NCBI RefSeq assembly: GCF_030581075.1 | Contig: NZ_JAUQSW010000006.1 | Span: forward strand, 271,226 to 335,225 | Direction: 5' to 3' | Source: Hymenobacter cheonanensis | GTDB lineage: Bacteria > Bacteroidota > Bacteroidia > Cytophagales > Hymenobacteraceae | DNA: 64,000 nucleotides | In this document: positions 43,621 through 52,948 of the stretch, one piece after another | How the letters are laid out: every line of letters starts with the position of its first letter | How positions within the stretch are numbered: the first letter of the stretch is position 1 | Notes under the pieces: model-generated | Seen by the model: the letters and a program-made list of their open reading frames with translations, nothing else | Database searches by the model: none | Told to the model about the DNA's origin: nothing | Made by a program: the position numbers and the translations under genes

Positions 43621-44964
43621 TTGGAAATTCTCGTTATGATTGGCCAGCTGGTGCTGGGCCTTTCGCTACTAGTTGGCTTACACGAATTTGGGCACTTTGC
43701 CTTCGCCAAGCTCTTTAAGATTAAAGTCACGAAGTTTTACATCTTCTTCGACTTCCTCTTTCCGCTGCCCCACGTCTGGAATTTCAGCCTGCTCAAGAAA
43801 AAAGTGGGCGAAACGGAGTACGGCATTGGATGGTTTCCGCTGGGGGGCTACGTGGCCATCCACGGCATGGTGGACGAAACCCAGGACGCCGACGCCCTGG
43901 CCGGCCCGCCGCAGCCCGATGAGTTTCGGGCCAAGCCGGCCTGGCAGCGCCTGCTGGTGATGCTCGGCGGCATTATCATGAACGTGCTTACGGGCATCGT
44001 CATTTTCACGGCCCTCACCTACAAGCTGGGCGAGAGCTACCTGCCCGCCTCGGAGGCCCGCTACGGCGTGGTGACCACCAGCCTGGGCCGCGAAATGGGC
44101 TTCCGCAACGGCGACCAGATTGTGAAAATCAACGGCCGGCCCTTCGCTGAGTTCAACGACGTGTACGACCCCAATGTGCTGCTAGGGTCAGAAAGCTACT
44201 ACACGGTGGAGCGCGGCGGCCAGCTCCTCGACCTGCCCAAGCTGCCCCCGCGCTTCATGGACAAGATGAGCAAGGCCGGCGACAGCCTGTTTGTGGAGCC
44301 GCGCCAGCCCTTCACCCTCAAGGAGGTAGTGCCCGGCAACCCGGCCGCCAAGGCCGGCATCGTGGCCGGCGACCGCATCACCCAAATCGGCACCACGCCC
44401 ATTCAGTACTACGACGAGTTGCTGCGCACGCTGCCGCTTTACAAGGGCAAAACGGTGCCCGTGCAGGTGCAGCGCGCCGGCCAGACCCTGACCCTGCCCG
44501 TAGCCGTGAGCGCCACCGGCAAAATTGGGGTGCGCCCCGAGCCGCAGCTGCACTTCAGCACCCGCTACTACGGCCTGGGCGAGTCGGTACCGCAGGGCAT
44601 CAAAAAGGCGTTTGGCGTTATCACCTTGCAAGCCAAGGCGTTTACGATGATTGCCAAGGGCCAGGCTTCGGCTTCGGAAAGCCTGGGTGGGCCGGTGGAG
44701 ATTGCCCAGCAGTTTGGCGGGCACTTCGACTGGCCGCACTTCTGGACCCTGGTAGGGATGCTGAGCATGGTGCTGGCCTTTATGAACCTGCTGCCCATTC
44801 CGGCCCTCGACGGTGGCCACGTGCTGTTCCTGCTCTACGAGATGATTCTGCGCCGTAAGCCGTCGGAGAAATTTCTGGAGGGCGCCCAGCGCGTAGGCAC
44901 GGTGCTCATCCTGGCCCTGATGGTGTATGTGATTGTGATTAAGCAGGTAATGAAGCTGTTTTAA
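43621..44964 (+). CDS. rseP: RIP metalloprotease RseP (site-2 protease)
   Basis: 447-residue intramembrane zinc protease. HEFGH (21-25) lies in the first TM helix, and the second zinc ligand is D397 in LPIPALDGGHVLF. PDZ-like domains lie between, with VPGNPAAKAGIVAGDRI. It cleaves membrane-bound anti-sigma factors and signal peptides. The start is taken as TTG at 43621, giving MEILVMIGQ, similar to related proteins as I recall them; an ATG five codons later (43636) is also possible. The gene is bracketed by two REP hairpins of different subfamilies. Confidence 0.93.
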   Translation: MEILVMIGQLVLGLSLLVGLHEFGHFAFAKLFKIKVTKFYIFFDFLFPLPHVWNFSLLKKKVGETEYGIGWFPLGGYVAIHGMVDETQDADALAGPPQPDEFRAKPAWQRLLVMLGGIIMNVLTGIVIFTALTYKLGESYLPASEARYGVVTTSLGREMGFRNGDQIVKINGRPFAEFNDVYDPNVLLGSESYYTVERGGQLLDLPKLPPRFMDKMSKAGDSLFVEPRQPFTLKEVVPGNPAAKAGIVAGDRITQIGTTPIQYYDELLRTLPLYKGKTVPVQVQRAGQTLTLPVAVSATGKIGVRPEPQLHFSTRYYGLGESVPQGIKKAFGVITLQAKAFTMIAKGQASASESLGGPVEIAQQFGGHFDWPHFWTLVGMLSMVLAFMNLLPIPALDGGHVLFLLYEMILRRKPSEKFLEGAQRVGTVLILALMVYVIVIKQVMKLF

Positions 44965-44980
44965 CTTACTTATCGACTCC

Positions 44981-45107
44981 TAAAAACGGCTGTCATTGCG
45001 AGCGAAGCGCGGCAATCTTTCCTTTACGTCAGGGTTACTAATCCAACGAAAGAGGAAAAATTACCGCGCTTCACTTCGTTACGCTCGCAATGACAGCCGT
45101 CTTTTAG
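44981..45107. repeat. REP-like inverted repeat, GTCATTGCGAGCG type
   Basis: The left arm contains CGGCTGTCATTGCGAGCG then AAGCGCGG; the right arm is its complement with about 8 extra bases inserted after GAGCG. The centre is AT-rich and unpaired. Located between rseP and the DUF6702 gene. Confidence 0.85.
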
Positions 45108-45126
45108 ACTGTTCTTCTCCTCCACC

Positions 45127-45633
45127 ATGCGTAAACTTCCCCTCCTTCTGAGCCTGCTGCTAGGCCTGCCCGGCGTGGCGGGCACCCGCCACGCCTACCA
45201 CACCAGCATTCTGGAGCTGAAGCTGAACCCGCAGAAGCAGCAGGTAGAGCTGGCGCTGAAGGTCTTTACCGACGATTTTACCAAGGCACTTTCCAAGGGC
45301 CAGCCCAAGGCCGTGGACCTGCGCGAGCCCCGCGCCCTGCCCCTGGCCGAACTCTATCTGCATCAGCACCTTAAGCTGACGCTGCCCGCCGCCCCGCGCC
45401 AGCCCCGCCTACCGCTCGATGTGCAGTTTCTGGGCCTGCAGCCCGAAAAGGACGCCTACTGGCTCTACGCCAAAGTGCCGCTGCCGCACCCCACCAGGGA
45501 GCTACTTATTCAACAGGAAGTACTCCTGGACGAGTTTGCCGACCAGATGAACATCGTGAATGCCGAAGGCAACGGCAAGAAAATCAGCGCATTGCTGCGC
45601 AACGGCCACGAAGAGGAAGTGCTGAATTTTTAG
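45127..45633 (+). CDS. DUF6702 family exported protein
   Basis: 168-residue protein with a signal peptide (1-~19). It begins the mature part with HAYHTSILELKLNPQKQQVE and contains LKVFTDDFTKAL and the conserved C-terminal region (DEFADQMNIVNAEG) followed by a short Phe-ending tail, matching DUF6702 (about 165 residues, Bacteroidota). The function is unknown; members are often found beside peptidases. Here its neighbours are rseP and, convergent, a DUF2461 gene. Confidence 0.75.
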   Translation: MRKLPLLLSLLLGLPGVAGTRHAYHTSILELKLNPQKQQVELALKVFTDDFTKALSKGQPKAVDLREPRALPLAELYLHQHLKLTLPAAPRQPRLPLDVQFLGLQPEKDAYWLYAKVPLPHPTRELLIQQEVLLDEFADQMNIVNAEGNGKKISALLRNGHEEEVLNF

Positions 45634-45682
45634 ACTACCGAAACACGCCGGCACGCGCGCCAGCCGTATCCCTAATTGGAGG

Positions 45683-46360
45683 CTAGCCGCCGTGGCTGGC
45701 CTCGCCCAGCCACTCGCCAAACGGCCCCAGCGCCCGCAGCGCCGCCAGGATATGCGCCCGAAATGCCTCGGGCGAGAGCTTGCGCACCTCGGCATCGGGC
45801 AAGTAGTGCATGAGCAGAAACTGTTTGTGGCGCAGCCAATTAGCTTCCGGATGGCTAGCCTCGTAGCCGGGCGGCATCTTCTTGAGCTGGTCGCCGGCCA
45901 GGCCCTGCGGGAAAAACTGCCGGGCCTCGGGCGTGGCTAGCCGCGCGTGCAGCTCCTCGGGCGAATAATCAATTTCCTGCCGGATGGCGGCCAGCTGCTC
46001 TTTGGTGGGCTCGTAGAGGCCGCCGGCCACGAGCGTCTGGCCGTTGGTGCCGATTTGCACGTAGCGGCCGGGCGCCTCCGAGTGCTTGCCGCCGGGGGCG
46101 AAGTAGGCCGAGAAGTGCGTTTTGTAGGGCACTTTCACCTTGGAAAAGCGCACATCGCGGTAAATGCGGAAGATGCACTTCCTGGGGTCGAGGCCGGCCA
46201 GGGCGGGCTCGTCCGGCACCAGCTCGCGCAGCCAGTAGGCTACGTCCTGCTCAAAACCGGCGCGCAGGCGGTCGTAGATGGATTTGTGGTCCTGAAACCA
46301 CTCGCGGTCGTTGTGGTGGGCGAGGTCGTGGAGAAAGTCGAGCAGGGCGGCGGGGTTCAT
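45683..46360 (-). CDS. DUF2461 family protein
   Basis: 225-residue cytoplasmic protein of the DUF2461/TIGR02453 family. It starts LLDFLHDLAHHNDREWFQDHKSIYD and carries the conserved FRIYRDVRFSKVKVPYKTHF segment, both diagnostic. The function is not known. I chose the ATG at 46360; on the minus strand a CATCTTTG box ends 5 bp before it, so the transcript would be close to leaderless. Confidence 0.88.
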   Translation of the reverse strand: MNPAALLDFLHDLAHHNDREWFQDHKSIYDRLRAGFEQDVAYWLRELVPDEPALAGLDPRKCIFRIYRDVRFSKVKVPYKTHFSAYFAPGGKHSEAPGRYVQIGTNGQTLVAGGLYEPTKEQLAAIRQEIDYSPEELHARLATPEARQFFPQGLAGDQLKKMPPGYEASHPEANWLRHKQFLLMHYLPDAEVRKLSPEAFRAHILAALRALGPFGEWLGEASHGG

Positions 46361-46434
46361 AGCCGCAAAGATGCGGCGGGCGGCGGCCCGGCCAGGCCCG
46401 GCGCGCATACCAAGGGGGTTGCCACCGGCGTTGT

Positions 46435-47211
46435 TTGGCGGCCTACCTGCTCAGCCCCTGCACCTTGCCTCTGCTACTACTGCTGTTTGCATTCTTGCTA
46501 GCCGGGCCGGCCGCCGCCCAGGCGCCCAGCCCGTTGCCTCCGTCCTTCTGGGTGCGGCAGCTTGGCTACCCGCGCGTGCGGGCGGCCTATGCCCGGTGCT
46601 GGCCCGCGCTGGCCGCCCGGCTGCAAGCCCAGCACCTCGATTCGGCCCGGCTGGAAGTATTTTTCCGGCTCATCAAAACCCACCGGGCCCTGGAAGTGTG
46701 GGCCCGCAACCGGGGCGAGGCGGCGTTCCGGCAGCTGCGGAGCTACCCGCTGGCCGCCACGTCGGGCACGCTGGGGCCCAAGCGCCGGGCCGGCGACGGC
46801 CAGGTGCCCGAGGGCTTTTACACCATCGACCGCTTCAACCCGCAGAGTGCCTACCACCTCTCGCTGGGCCTCGACTACCCCACGGCCGACGACCTCCTGG
46901 CCACCGGCCTGGCCGACCCGGGCGGCGACATCTTTCTGCACGGCGCCGACGTGACGGACGGCTGCCTGCCGCTCACCGACGCGGGCATCGAGGAAGTATA
47001 CCTGCTGGCCGTGGCAGCCCGGGCGGCCGGGCAGGTCAGCATTAGCGTGCACCTCTTCCCTTTCCCATTACTAGAAAGCGAGCTGCGCCAGCGCGCGGCT
47101 AGCCCACACGCGGCCTTTTGGCGGGGGCTGGCACCGGGCTACGCTTATTTTGAGGCGCACCGGGCGCCGGCCCCACCGCTAGCCCAGTACGCGGCGCCGG
47201 CCACCAGGTAG
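46435..47211 (+). CDS. L,D-transpeptidase (YkuD family)
   Basis: 258-residue exported murein L,D-transpeptidase. A hydrophobic N-terminal segment (LPLLLLLFAFLLAG, then AAA-Q) is the signal peptide. The catalytic domain has LGPKRRAGDGQVPEGFYTID and HGADVTDGCLPLT, with H169 and nucleophile C177 (counted from the TTG). It is of the YafK-like subgroup, which cross-links or processes peptidoglycan stems. No ATG is available upstream of the signal peptide: the start is TTG at 46435, or another non-ATG codon nearby. Confidence 0.85.
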   Translation: MAAYLLSPCTLPLLLLLFAFLLAGPAAAQAPSPLPPSFWVRQLGYPRVRAAYARCWPALAARLQAQHLDSARLEVFFRLIKTHRALEVWARNRGEAAFRQLRSYPLAATSGTLGPKRRAGDGQVPEGFYTIDRFNPQSAYHLSLGLDYPTADDLLATGLADPGGDIFLHGADVTDGCLPLTDAGIEEVYLLAVAARAAGQVSISVHLFPFPLLESELRQRAASPHAAFWRGLAPGYAYFEAHRAPAPPLAQYAAPATR

Positions 47212-47513
47212 GTTGGGAACTTCGAGGATGTTGAGCTGGACTAGCGCGGCGCCGGCGCTTTTCTCAGGCAGCTAGGCCAATGCCCCAGGCAAGCAGCAGA
47301 TGGCCGACGCCGGCGCCAGCCTGGATAAGCAGCAGCTTGCCAATGCCCGCCGCCGCCAGGCAAAATCCAATACTCATGCTAAGCGCGCGGTTGTTTATAT
47401 AGCCCTTGAAGCGCGCCGGCAAAATACTGCCGGGCCAGCCAGGCCCGGCGCCCGCTAGCCTCCCGGCACGGTTTTTTCGTTTATGCGGGCTACTAACCCT
47501 TTCTGCTTTGCCT
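47212..47513. other. intergenic region without clear gene
   Basis: About 300 bp between the transpeptidase and the propeller gene. A minus-strand frame near 47264-47376 could encode a 37-residue hydrophobic peptide, but it has no start context or family match. No terminator or TAnnTTTG box stands out. Confidence 0.5.
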
Positions 47514-48629
47514 ATGCGCCGGCTCCTGCTTGCTTTTTTCGCTTTAGCTATTCTGTCCCCAGCGGCCAGGGCCCAGCGGCCTACCGACCGCTGGTATTTT
47601 GGCCGCCAGGCCGGCCTCGACTTTAGCAGCGGCACTCCCACGCCCCTGCTCGACGGAGCCATGACTACCTACGAGGGCTGCGCCACGGCCACTACCAAGC
47701 GCGGCGAGCTGCTCTTTTACACCGATGGCCAAACCGTGTGGAACCGCCAGCACCAGCCCATGCCGGGCGGGCGCCACCTCATGGGCTCGGGCAGCAGCAC
47801 GCAGTCGGCACTCATCGTACCCGACCCGGGCTCGGGCAACATTTTCTACATCTTCACAGTGGCGGCGCAGGGCGCGCCCGACGGCCTGCGCTACTCGGTG
47901 GTAGACATGACCCGCGCCAATGGGCTCGGCGACGTGCCGCGGGCCAACCTCTTGCTTATCACGCCGGTAGCGGAGAAGCTAGCCGCCGTGCGCCACGCCA
48001 ATGGCCGCGACGTGTGGGTGGTGGCTCACCGCTGGAACTCTAACGCCTTCGTTTCCTACCTCGTCACGGCCGAGGGCGTGAGCTCGGGCAAGCCTATCCT
48101 GAGCAACGTGGGCGCTATGAACGCCGGCCCCGGCCGCAATGCCATCGGGGCGCTCAAGTTCTCGCCCGATGGCACCAGGCTGGCTGCTGCGCTGTGGCGC
48201 GAAAACAACAAGTTTGAGGTCTACGACTTTGACCGCAGCACCGGCAAGGTGCGCAATGCCCGCAGCTTTGGGCCCTATGAAGAAGCCTACGGCGTTGAGT
48301 TTTCGCCCGATGGCCGCCTGCTCTACGGCTCCTGCAATGGCAATACCAAGGAGAAGAAAGTAGCCGCTGCCAGCGAAACCCAGCTGGTGCAGTTCGACCT
48401 GAAAACCGGCAAAGCCAGCCAGGTAGGCCATTCCTCCAACCACAAGCTGGGCGCCTTGCAGCGCGGGCCCGATGGCAAAATCTACGTGGCCCGCGAAGAC
48501 AACTCCTTTCTGGGCGTGATTGAGCAGCCCAACACCAGCGGCCCGGCCTGCGGCTACGTCGACGATGGCCTGAAGCTGGGGGGCCGCCGCAGCAAGCTGG
48601 GCCTGCCGGCCTTCATTGCGGAGCCATAG
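47514..48629 (+). CDS. PD40/WD40-like beta-propeller exported protein
   Basis: 371-residue secreted protein (signal peptide 1-~20, ARAQ). It opens with DRWYFGRQAGLDFSSGTPTP and contains repeated propeller blades with FSPDGTRLAAALW and FSPDGRLLYGSCN. Similar propellers form the N-terminal part of large Bacteroidota cell-surface proteins that carry type IX secretion C-terminal domains; here that C-terminal domain is missing, so it is either a stand-alone propeller or a shortened relative. I chose the ATG at 47514 for the signal peptide. Confidence 0.75.
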   Translation: MRRLLLAFFALAILSPAARAQRPTDRWYFGRQAGLDFSSGTPTPLLDGAMTTYEGCATATTKRGELLFYTDGQTVWNRQHQPMPGGRHLMGSGSSTQSALIVPDPGSGNIFYIFTVAAQGAPDGLRYSVVDMTRANGLGDVPRANLLLITPVAEKLAAVRHANGRDVWVVAHRWNSNAFVSYLVTAEGVSSGKPILSNVGAMNAGPGRNAIGALKFSPDGTRLAAALWRENNKFEVYDFDRSTGKVRNARSFGPYEEAYGVEFSPDGRLLYGSCNGNTKEKKVAAASETQLVQFDLKTGKASQVGHSSNHKLGALQRGPDGKIYVAREDNSFLGVIEQPNTSGPACGYVDDGLKLGGRRSKLGLPAFIAEP

Positions 48630-48686
48630 GCCGGCGCGGCCTAGCGCAGACTAGCGCCGCTGGCGTATTTTTACAAAAAATAGCCT

Positions 48687-49607
48687 ATGAAAGCCTCTTT
48701 GCTTGCCGCCAAATTTCGCCTGCTCACGTTGCTGCTCCTCGCCACGGGCAGCCTGCTCGCTACTTCCTGCAAAAAGGACGACGTGGTGACCGACTACTCG
48801 GCCGCCGACGACGCCACCATCAAGAAGTACCTCACCGACAACTCCATAACCACCGCCCAGAAGCAAGCCTCGGGGCTCTACTTCGTGCCCACCTTAACCA
48901 ATGCCAGCGCCGCGCTGCCCAAGGCCGGCGAGGTGGTATCGGTGCTGTACACCGGCACGCTGCTCAACGGCACCGTTTTTTATTCCACGGCGCAAAACGA
49001 CAATACGCCCGTCAGCTTCGCGCTGCTGCCCAACCAGGTTATCCCGGGCTTTGGCGAAGGCGTTGCGCTCATGCACAAGGGCGATAAGGCAACGTTCCTG
49101 ATTCCGTCGGGGCTAGCCTTCGGCACCTCCGGCTCGGCCCCCACGGTACCCGCCAACACGGTGGTGCGCTACGATGTCGAGCTGGTAGACATCAACCCCA
49201 GCTTTGCCGTGCCCGACGACAACCTACTCAAGAAGTACCTGGATAAGAACAAGATAACTACGGCCCAAAAACAAGCGTCGGGGCTTTACTTCATCCCTAC
49301 CGTGAGCAACCCCAGCGGCACGCCGGCCAAGGCCGGCACTACGGCTTCGGTGCTGTACACGGGCAAGCTGCTCGATGGCACCGTGTTCGACGCCTCGTCG
49401 CTGCACGCCAACGTGCCGCTCAACTTTGTAGTGGGCAGCGGCTCCCTCATCACGGGCTTCGACCAGGGGGTGAGCCTGATGCGCAAGGGCGAGAAAGCGA
49501 CGCTGCTCCTTCCGTCGGCCCTAGCCTACGGCAGCACCGGCTCCTCGCCCAATATTGCCCCTAACACCCCCATCATCTTCGACATCGAAGTAGTGGATGT
49601 AAAGTAA
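48687..49607 (+). CDS. lipoprotein with two FKBP-type peptidyl-prolyl isomerase domains
   Basis: 306-residue lipoprotein (ATSC, Cys28, followed by KKDD). Two FKBP domains follow in tandem: residues ~50-170 ([35 protein letters not shown]) and ~180-306 ([36 protein letters not shown]). Both are preceded by the same linker type, [18 protein letters not shown], so the unit duplicated as a whole. The first domain has TVFYSTA where FKBPs have the catalytic TVFDxS, whereas the second keeps TVFDAS, so the first may be weakly active. Role: folding of exported proteins. Confidence 0.9.
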   Translation: MKASLLAAKFRLLTLLLLATGSLLATSCKKDDVVTDYSAADDATIKKYLTDNSITTAQKQASGLYFVPTLTNASAALPKAGEVVSVLYTGTLLNGTVFYSTAQNDNTPVSFALLPNQVIPGFGEGVALMHKGDKATFLIPSGLAFGTSGSAPTVPANTVVRYDVELVDINPSFAVPDDNLLKKYLDKNKITTAQKQASGLYFIPTVSNPSGTPAKAGTTASVLYTGKLLDGTVFDASSLHANVPLNFVVGSGSLITGFDQGVSLMRKGEKATLLLPSALAYGSTGSSPNIAPNTPIIFDIEVVDVK

Positions 49608-49623
49608 CAGTCTTGATTACCAG

Positions 49624-49665
49624 GCCACAAGGGCGACCCGGCACGTGCCGGGTCGCCCTTGTGGC
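49624..49665. terminator. 42-bp perfect palindrome
   Basis: GCCACAAGGGCGACCCGGCAC followed by its exact complement, 16 bp after the FKBP gene. There is no T run; it probably ends or protects the transcript. Confidence 0.6.
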
Positions 49666-49825
49666 TGCCCGCCAGGGGCTAGCTCCTGCCGGTGCGGAAG
49701 CGTCGAAAGCCCAGGCCGGTATTTTCGGTAAAGGAAAATTTACTCATCCGCTTACGCAGTTCATCCCCCGCTGCCTTTGGTTGAACACGGCGGTGAGGCG
49801 CGGGCGGCGTGCGTATTTTGCGGCC

Positions 49826-50809
<984 letters not shown>

Positions 50810-50823
50810 CAACCAGAATACAA

Positions 50824-51546
50824 TTACAGTGCGAGTGATTGCTGGGCAGGAGGGGTATCGGTCAAGGCAATAGTCTTTTGCTGCCGCGACTTAAGCCATG
50901 CAATAGCCTGCTCTAAAGAGTCTGTCCAATCAGCATTCGGCCTTTGTGCCACTGGCTGAAAGGTAGCTAAGGCGTTAGTTTCTGTGGCATGGGGTACCAG
51001 CCATTTCTCCACGGTATACAGGTAAGTATCCCAACGGCCAGTTGAAGGATACATGCAAACAGCCAGTATATCAAACTCTCCAAATCGGTAAGGGCGTGTC
51101 TTTACCCCGTCTACCGTCCCTCCCCTTGTTCGCTGTGTCTCAACAGAAAACATGTTCTTACCTGTTTTTTTATTGAATACAGAAGGCCCGTTCTTGGCAC
51201 TTCGCTGTAACTTTATTTGGATGGTCACTTCTTCCTCAGCTGCATTCCGCAACTTGTAGTCATAAGGCAAATCCCCAACAAAAGCCACATCATCCCAACC
51301 ACTGAGCGTCGGCAACACTATCACCTCAAAAAGTAAATCAGCCAAGCTCCCGCGTAGCATTCGCCAAGGCATTCCATCCTGAAGCTTCATTTTTTGAAGC
51401 GCTGACAGTACTTCGTCACTCGTCAGGTTCAATACCGCCTCCATTGGGTGCGCACCATGCATTAGTTTGAGTTCACGATAAAGCCCTAACTGTTCATCGG
51501 GGGTAAGCGTGGCTAAAATCCGCCGCACTCGGGAATCAGGACTCAT
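50824..51546 (-). CDS. candidate restriction endonuclease, PD-(D/E)xK type
   Basis: 240-residue protein paired with a DNA methyltransferase. The middle holds a plausible PD-(D/E)xK core: helix glutamate E74 in LLFEVIVLP, acidic D92/D96 in VGDLPYDYKL, and Q110-x-K112 in VTIQIKLQRS, a QxK variant of the usual ExK. NKKTGKNMFSVETQRTRGG looks like a DNA-contacting segment. It is downstream of the small regulator by 1 bp in the same orientation. Base composition is clearly lower in GC than the host genes. Assignment rests on context and the core motif. Confidence 0.65.
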   Translation of the reverse strand: MSPDSRVRRILATLTPDEQLGLYRELKLMHGAHPMEAVLNLTSDEVLSALQKMKLQDGMPWRMLRGSLADLLFEVIVLPTLSGWDDVAFVGDLPYDYKLRNAAEEEVTIQIKLQRSAKNGPSVFNKKTGKNMFSVETQRTRGGTVDGVKTRPYRFGEFDILAVCMYPSTGRWDTYLYTVEKWLVPHATETNALATFQPVAQRPNADWTDSLEQAIAWLKSRQQKTIALTDTPPAQQSLAL

Positions 51547-51547
51547 A

Positions 51548-51748
51548 TTAGATTCTTTTTTTTCGTCCTTTTGGGGCGGGTGTATACTGGCTTACTTGCT
51601 CACTGCTGACGAATACTGAACCGCCTATTTCCAGCGTCTTGAGCCTTCCAGCCTTCACAAGTTTGTTAATTGCCTGACGAGACACGCCTTTCCTTCGGGC
51701 TGCCTCGGCCTGGCTTATCCAGTCTTGGTTAGGAGTATCGTTAGTCAC
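51548..51748 (-). CDS. excisionase-like helix-turn-helix regulator of R-M system
   Basis: Small protein (66 residues from the GTG at 51748; a TTG at 51754 would add two residues). Residues ~10-55 form a MerR/excisionase-type winged helix: ISQAEAARRKGVSRQAINKL then VKAGRLKTLEIGGSVFVSSEQV. A basic tail KGRKKRI follows. Placed directly before the endonuclease gene, it occupies the position of the controller (C) proteins of PvuII-type systems, which are normally XRE-type. A perfect palindrome lies upstream (51761-51783) and is its likely operator. Confidence 0.7.
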   Translation of the reverse strand: MTNDTPNQDWISQAEAARRKGVSRQAINKLVKAGRLKTLEIGGSVFVSSEQVSQYTPAPKGRKKRI

Positions 51749-51760
51749 AGTCAAAAATTA

Positions 51761-51783
51761 ATAGGTTGACATTGTCAACCTAT
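51761..51783. promoter_or_regulatory. 23-bp palindromic operator in R-M island
   Basis: ATAGGTTGACA and its exact complement around a single central T. It lies in the divergent gap between regulator and methyltransferase genes. TTGAC parts of it could serve as -33 elements in both directions (TACCTTGC at 51789-51796 for the methyltransferase; TAATTTTTG on the minus strand just before the regulator start). A related half-site TTGACAATT is at 51830-51838. Confidence 0.65.
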
Positions 51784-51843
51784 TTCATTACCTTGCGGCC
51801 AGATTGAGCATCAAACTTATCTTCAATATTGACAATTCCACTA

Positions 51844-52824
51844 ATGAAATCTACTTTGCAGCAAGAACTGACATTTGCGCCTCAGCCCATACTGACTGAC
51901 ATAGAAGGGTTTGCTCCATTTTACGAAACAAATTTTGGCCGTGCTTACTTAGCGAATTCGCTGGAATTACTGAAAGCTATACCCTCTAGCTCAGTGAACC
52001 TCGTAGTAACATCTCCCCCGTATGCTCTTCACTTTAAGAAAGAGTATGGGAATGTGACCAAGCAAGAGTACGTGCAATGGTTTCTGGTATTTGCCAAAGA
52101 AATTCAACGGGTTCTGACCGATGATGGCAGCTTCGTTCTAAATATCGGGGGAAGTTTCAACAAAGGCGAACCAACACGTTCGCTTTATCACTACAAACTC
52201 TTAATTGAACTCGTAGACACCATTGGTTTCAATCTAGCCCAAGAGCTCTTCTGGTACAATCCCGCAAAAATGCCTGTACCTGCTGAATGGGTTACGATTC
52301 GGCGCATCCGAGTGAAAGACTCTGTTGAGAATGTCTTTTGGCTCAGTAAAACTGCGTGGCCTAAAGCCAGCAATCGAGGAGTGCTCCGACCCTATGGAGA
52401 CGATATGTTACGACTGAACAAGAAGGGTCTTAGTAAGACAGTACGCCCTTCAGGCCATAACATTAACGAGAGCTTTACTAGTGTAGATGCGGGCGGTTCT
52501 ATTCCCCCAAACGTCATCGAGGAACCTCTTTCTGAAGAGGTGGTTGTAGATGGAATGCTCAAGTTTGGCAACAACTCTGCCAACGACCCATATACTAAGC
52601 TATGCAAGGAGAACGGGCTAAAAATCCATCCTGCACGCTTTCCGGCTGCTCTACCGGAATTCTTCATCAAACTACTCACGGAGGAGGGTGATATAGTACT
52701 GGACCCATTTGCGGGCTCGAACACAACAGGGGCCGTTGCTGAACGCTTAGGGCGTCGGTGGATTTGCTCAGACAGTAGTGAGCCCTATTTGGAAGCCAGC
52801 AAATTTCGATTTGCTAAGGTGTAG
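51844..52824 (+). CDS. DNA (cytosine-N4) methyltransferase, PvuII-like
   Basis: 326-residue beta-class amino-methyltransferase. The catalytic motif [17 protein letters not shown] lies at 56-70 and the SAM-binding motif [21 protein letters not shown] at 287-306, the beta order. The sequence follows M.PvuII closely as I recall it: [70 protein letters not shown].PvuII makes N4-methylcytosine in CAGCTG, so the same target is likely but unproven. I chose the ATG at 51844 over a TTG at 51829. It protects host DNA from the adjacent endonuclease. Confidence 0.88.
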   Translation: MKSTLQQELTFAPQPILTDIEGFAPFYETNFGRAYLANSLELLKAIPSSSVNLVVTSPPYALHFKKEYGNVTKQEYVQWFLVFAKEIQRVLTDDGSFVLNIGGSFNKGEPTRSLYHYKLLIELVDTIGFNLAQELFWYNPAKMPVPAEWVTIRRIRVKDSVENVFWLSKTAWPKASNRGVLRPYGDDMLRLNKKGLSKTVRPSGHNINESFTSVDAGGSIPPNVIEEPLSEEVVVDGMLKFGNNSANDPYTKLCKENGLKIHPARFPAALPEFFIKLLTEEGDIVLDPFAGSNTTGAVAERLGRRWICSDSSEPYLEASKFRFAKV

Positions 52825-52828
52825 CAAT

Positions 52829-52882
52829 TAAAACGACGAAGGGGAAGGCAAGCATATTGCTGCCTTCCCCTTCGTCGTTTTA
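52829..52882 (+). terminator. terminator after DNA methyltransferase gene
   Basis: Perfect 22-bp stem beginning TAAAACGACGAAGGGGAAGG with a 10-nt loop, 4 bp after the stop. A and T runs on the two sides make it usable in both directions. Confidence 0.9.
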
Positions 52883-52948
52883 TGTACTTCTCCGAAAAGG
52901 GTGTCAGCTAAGATTTAAGGCAATTCCTAACATACACAAGCAGCTCCC

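Noticed and set aside
47264..47662. Minus-strand frame across the gap before the propeller gene
   Set aside because: Most of it is the shadow of the propeller gene; only the last 37 codons are hydrophobic and they lack start context.
50824..52824. Avoidance of CAGCTG by the host as proof of an old PvuII-type system
   Set aside because: CAGCTG is common throughout the window, so there is no sign of avoidance.
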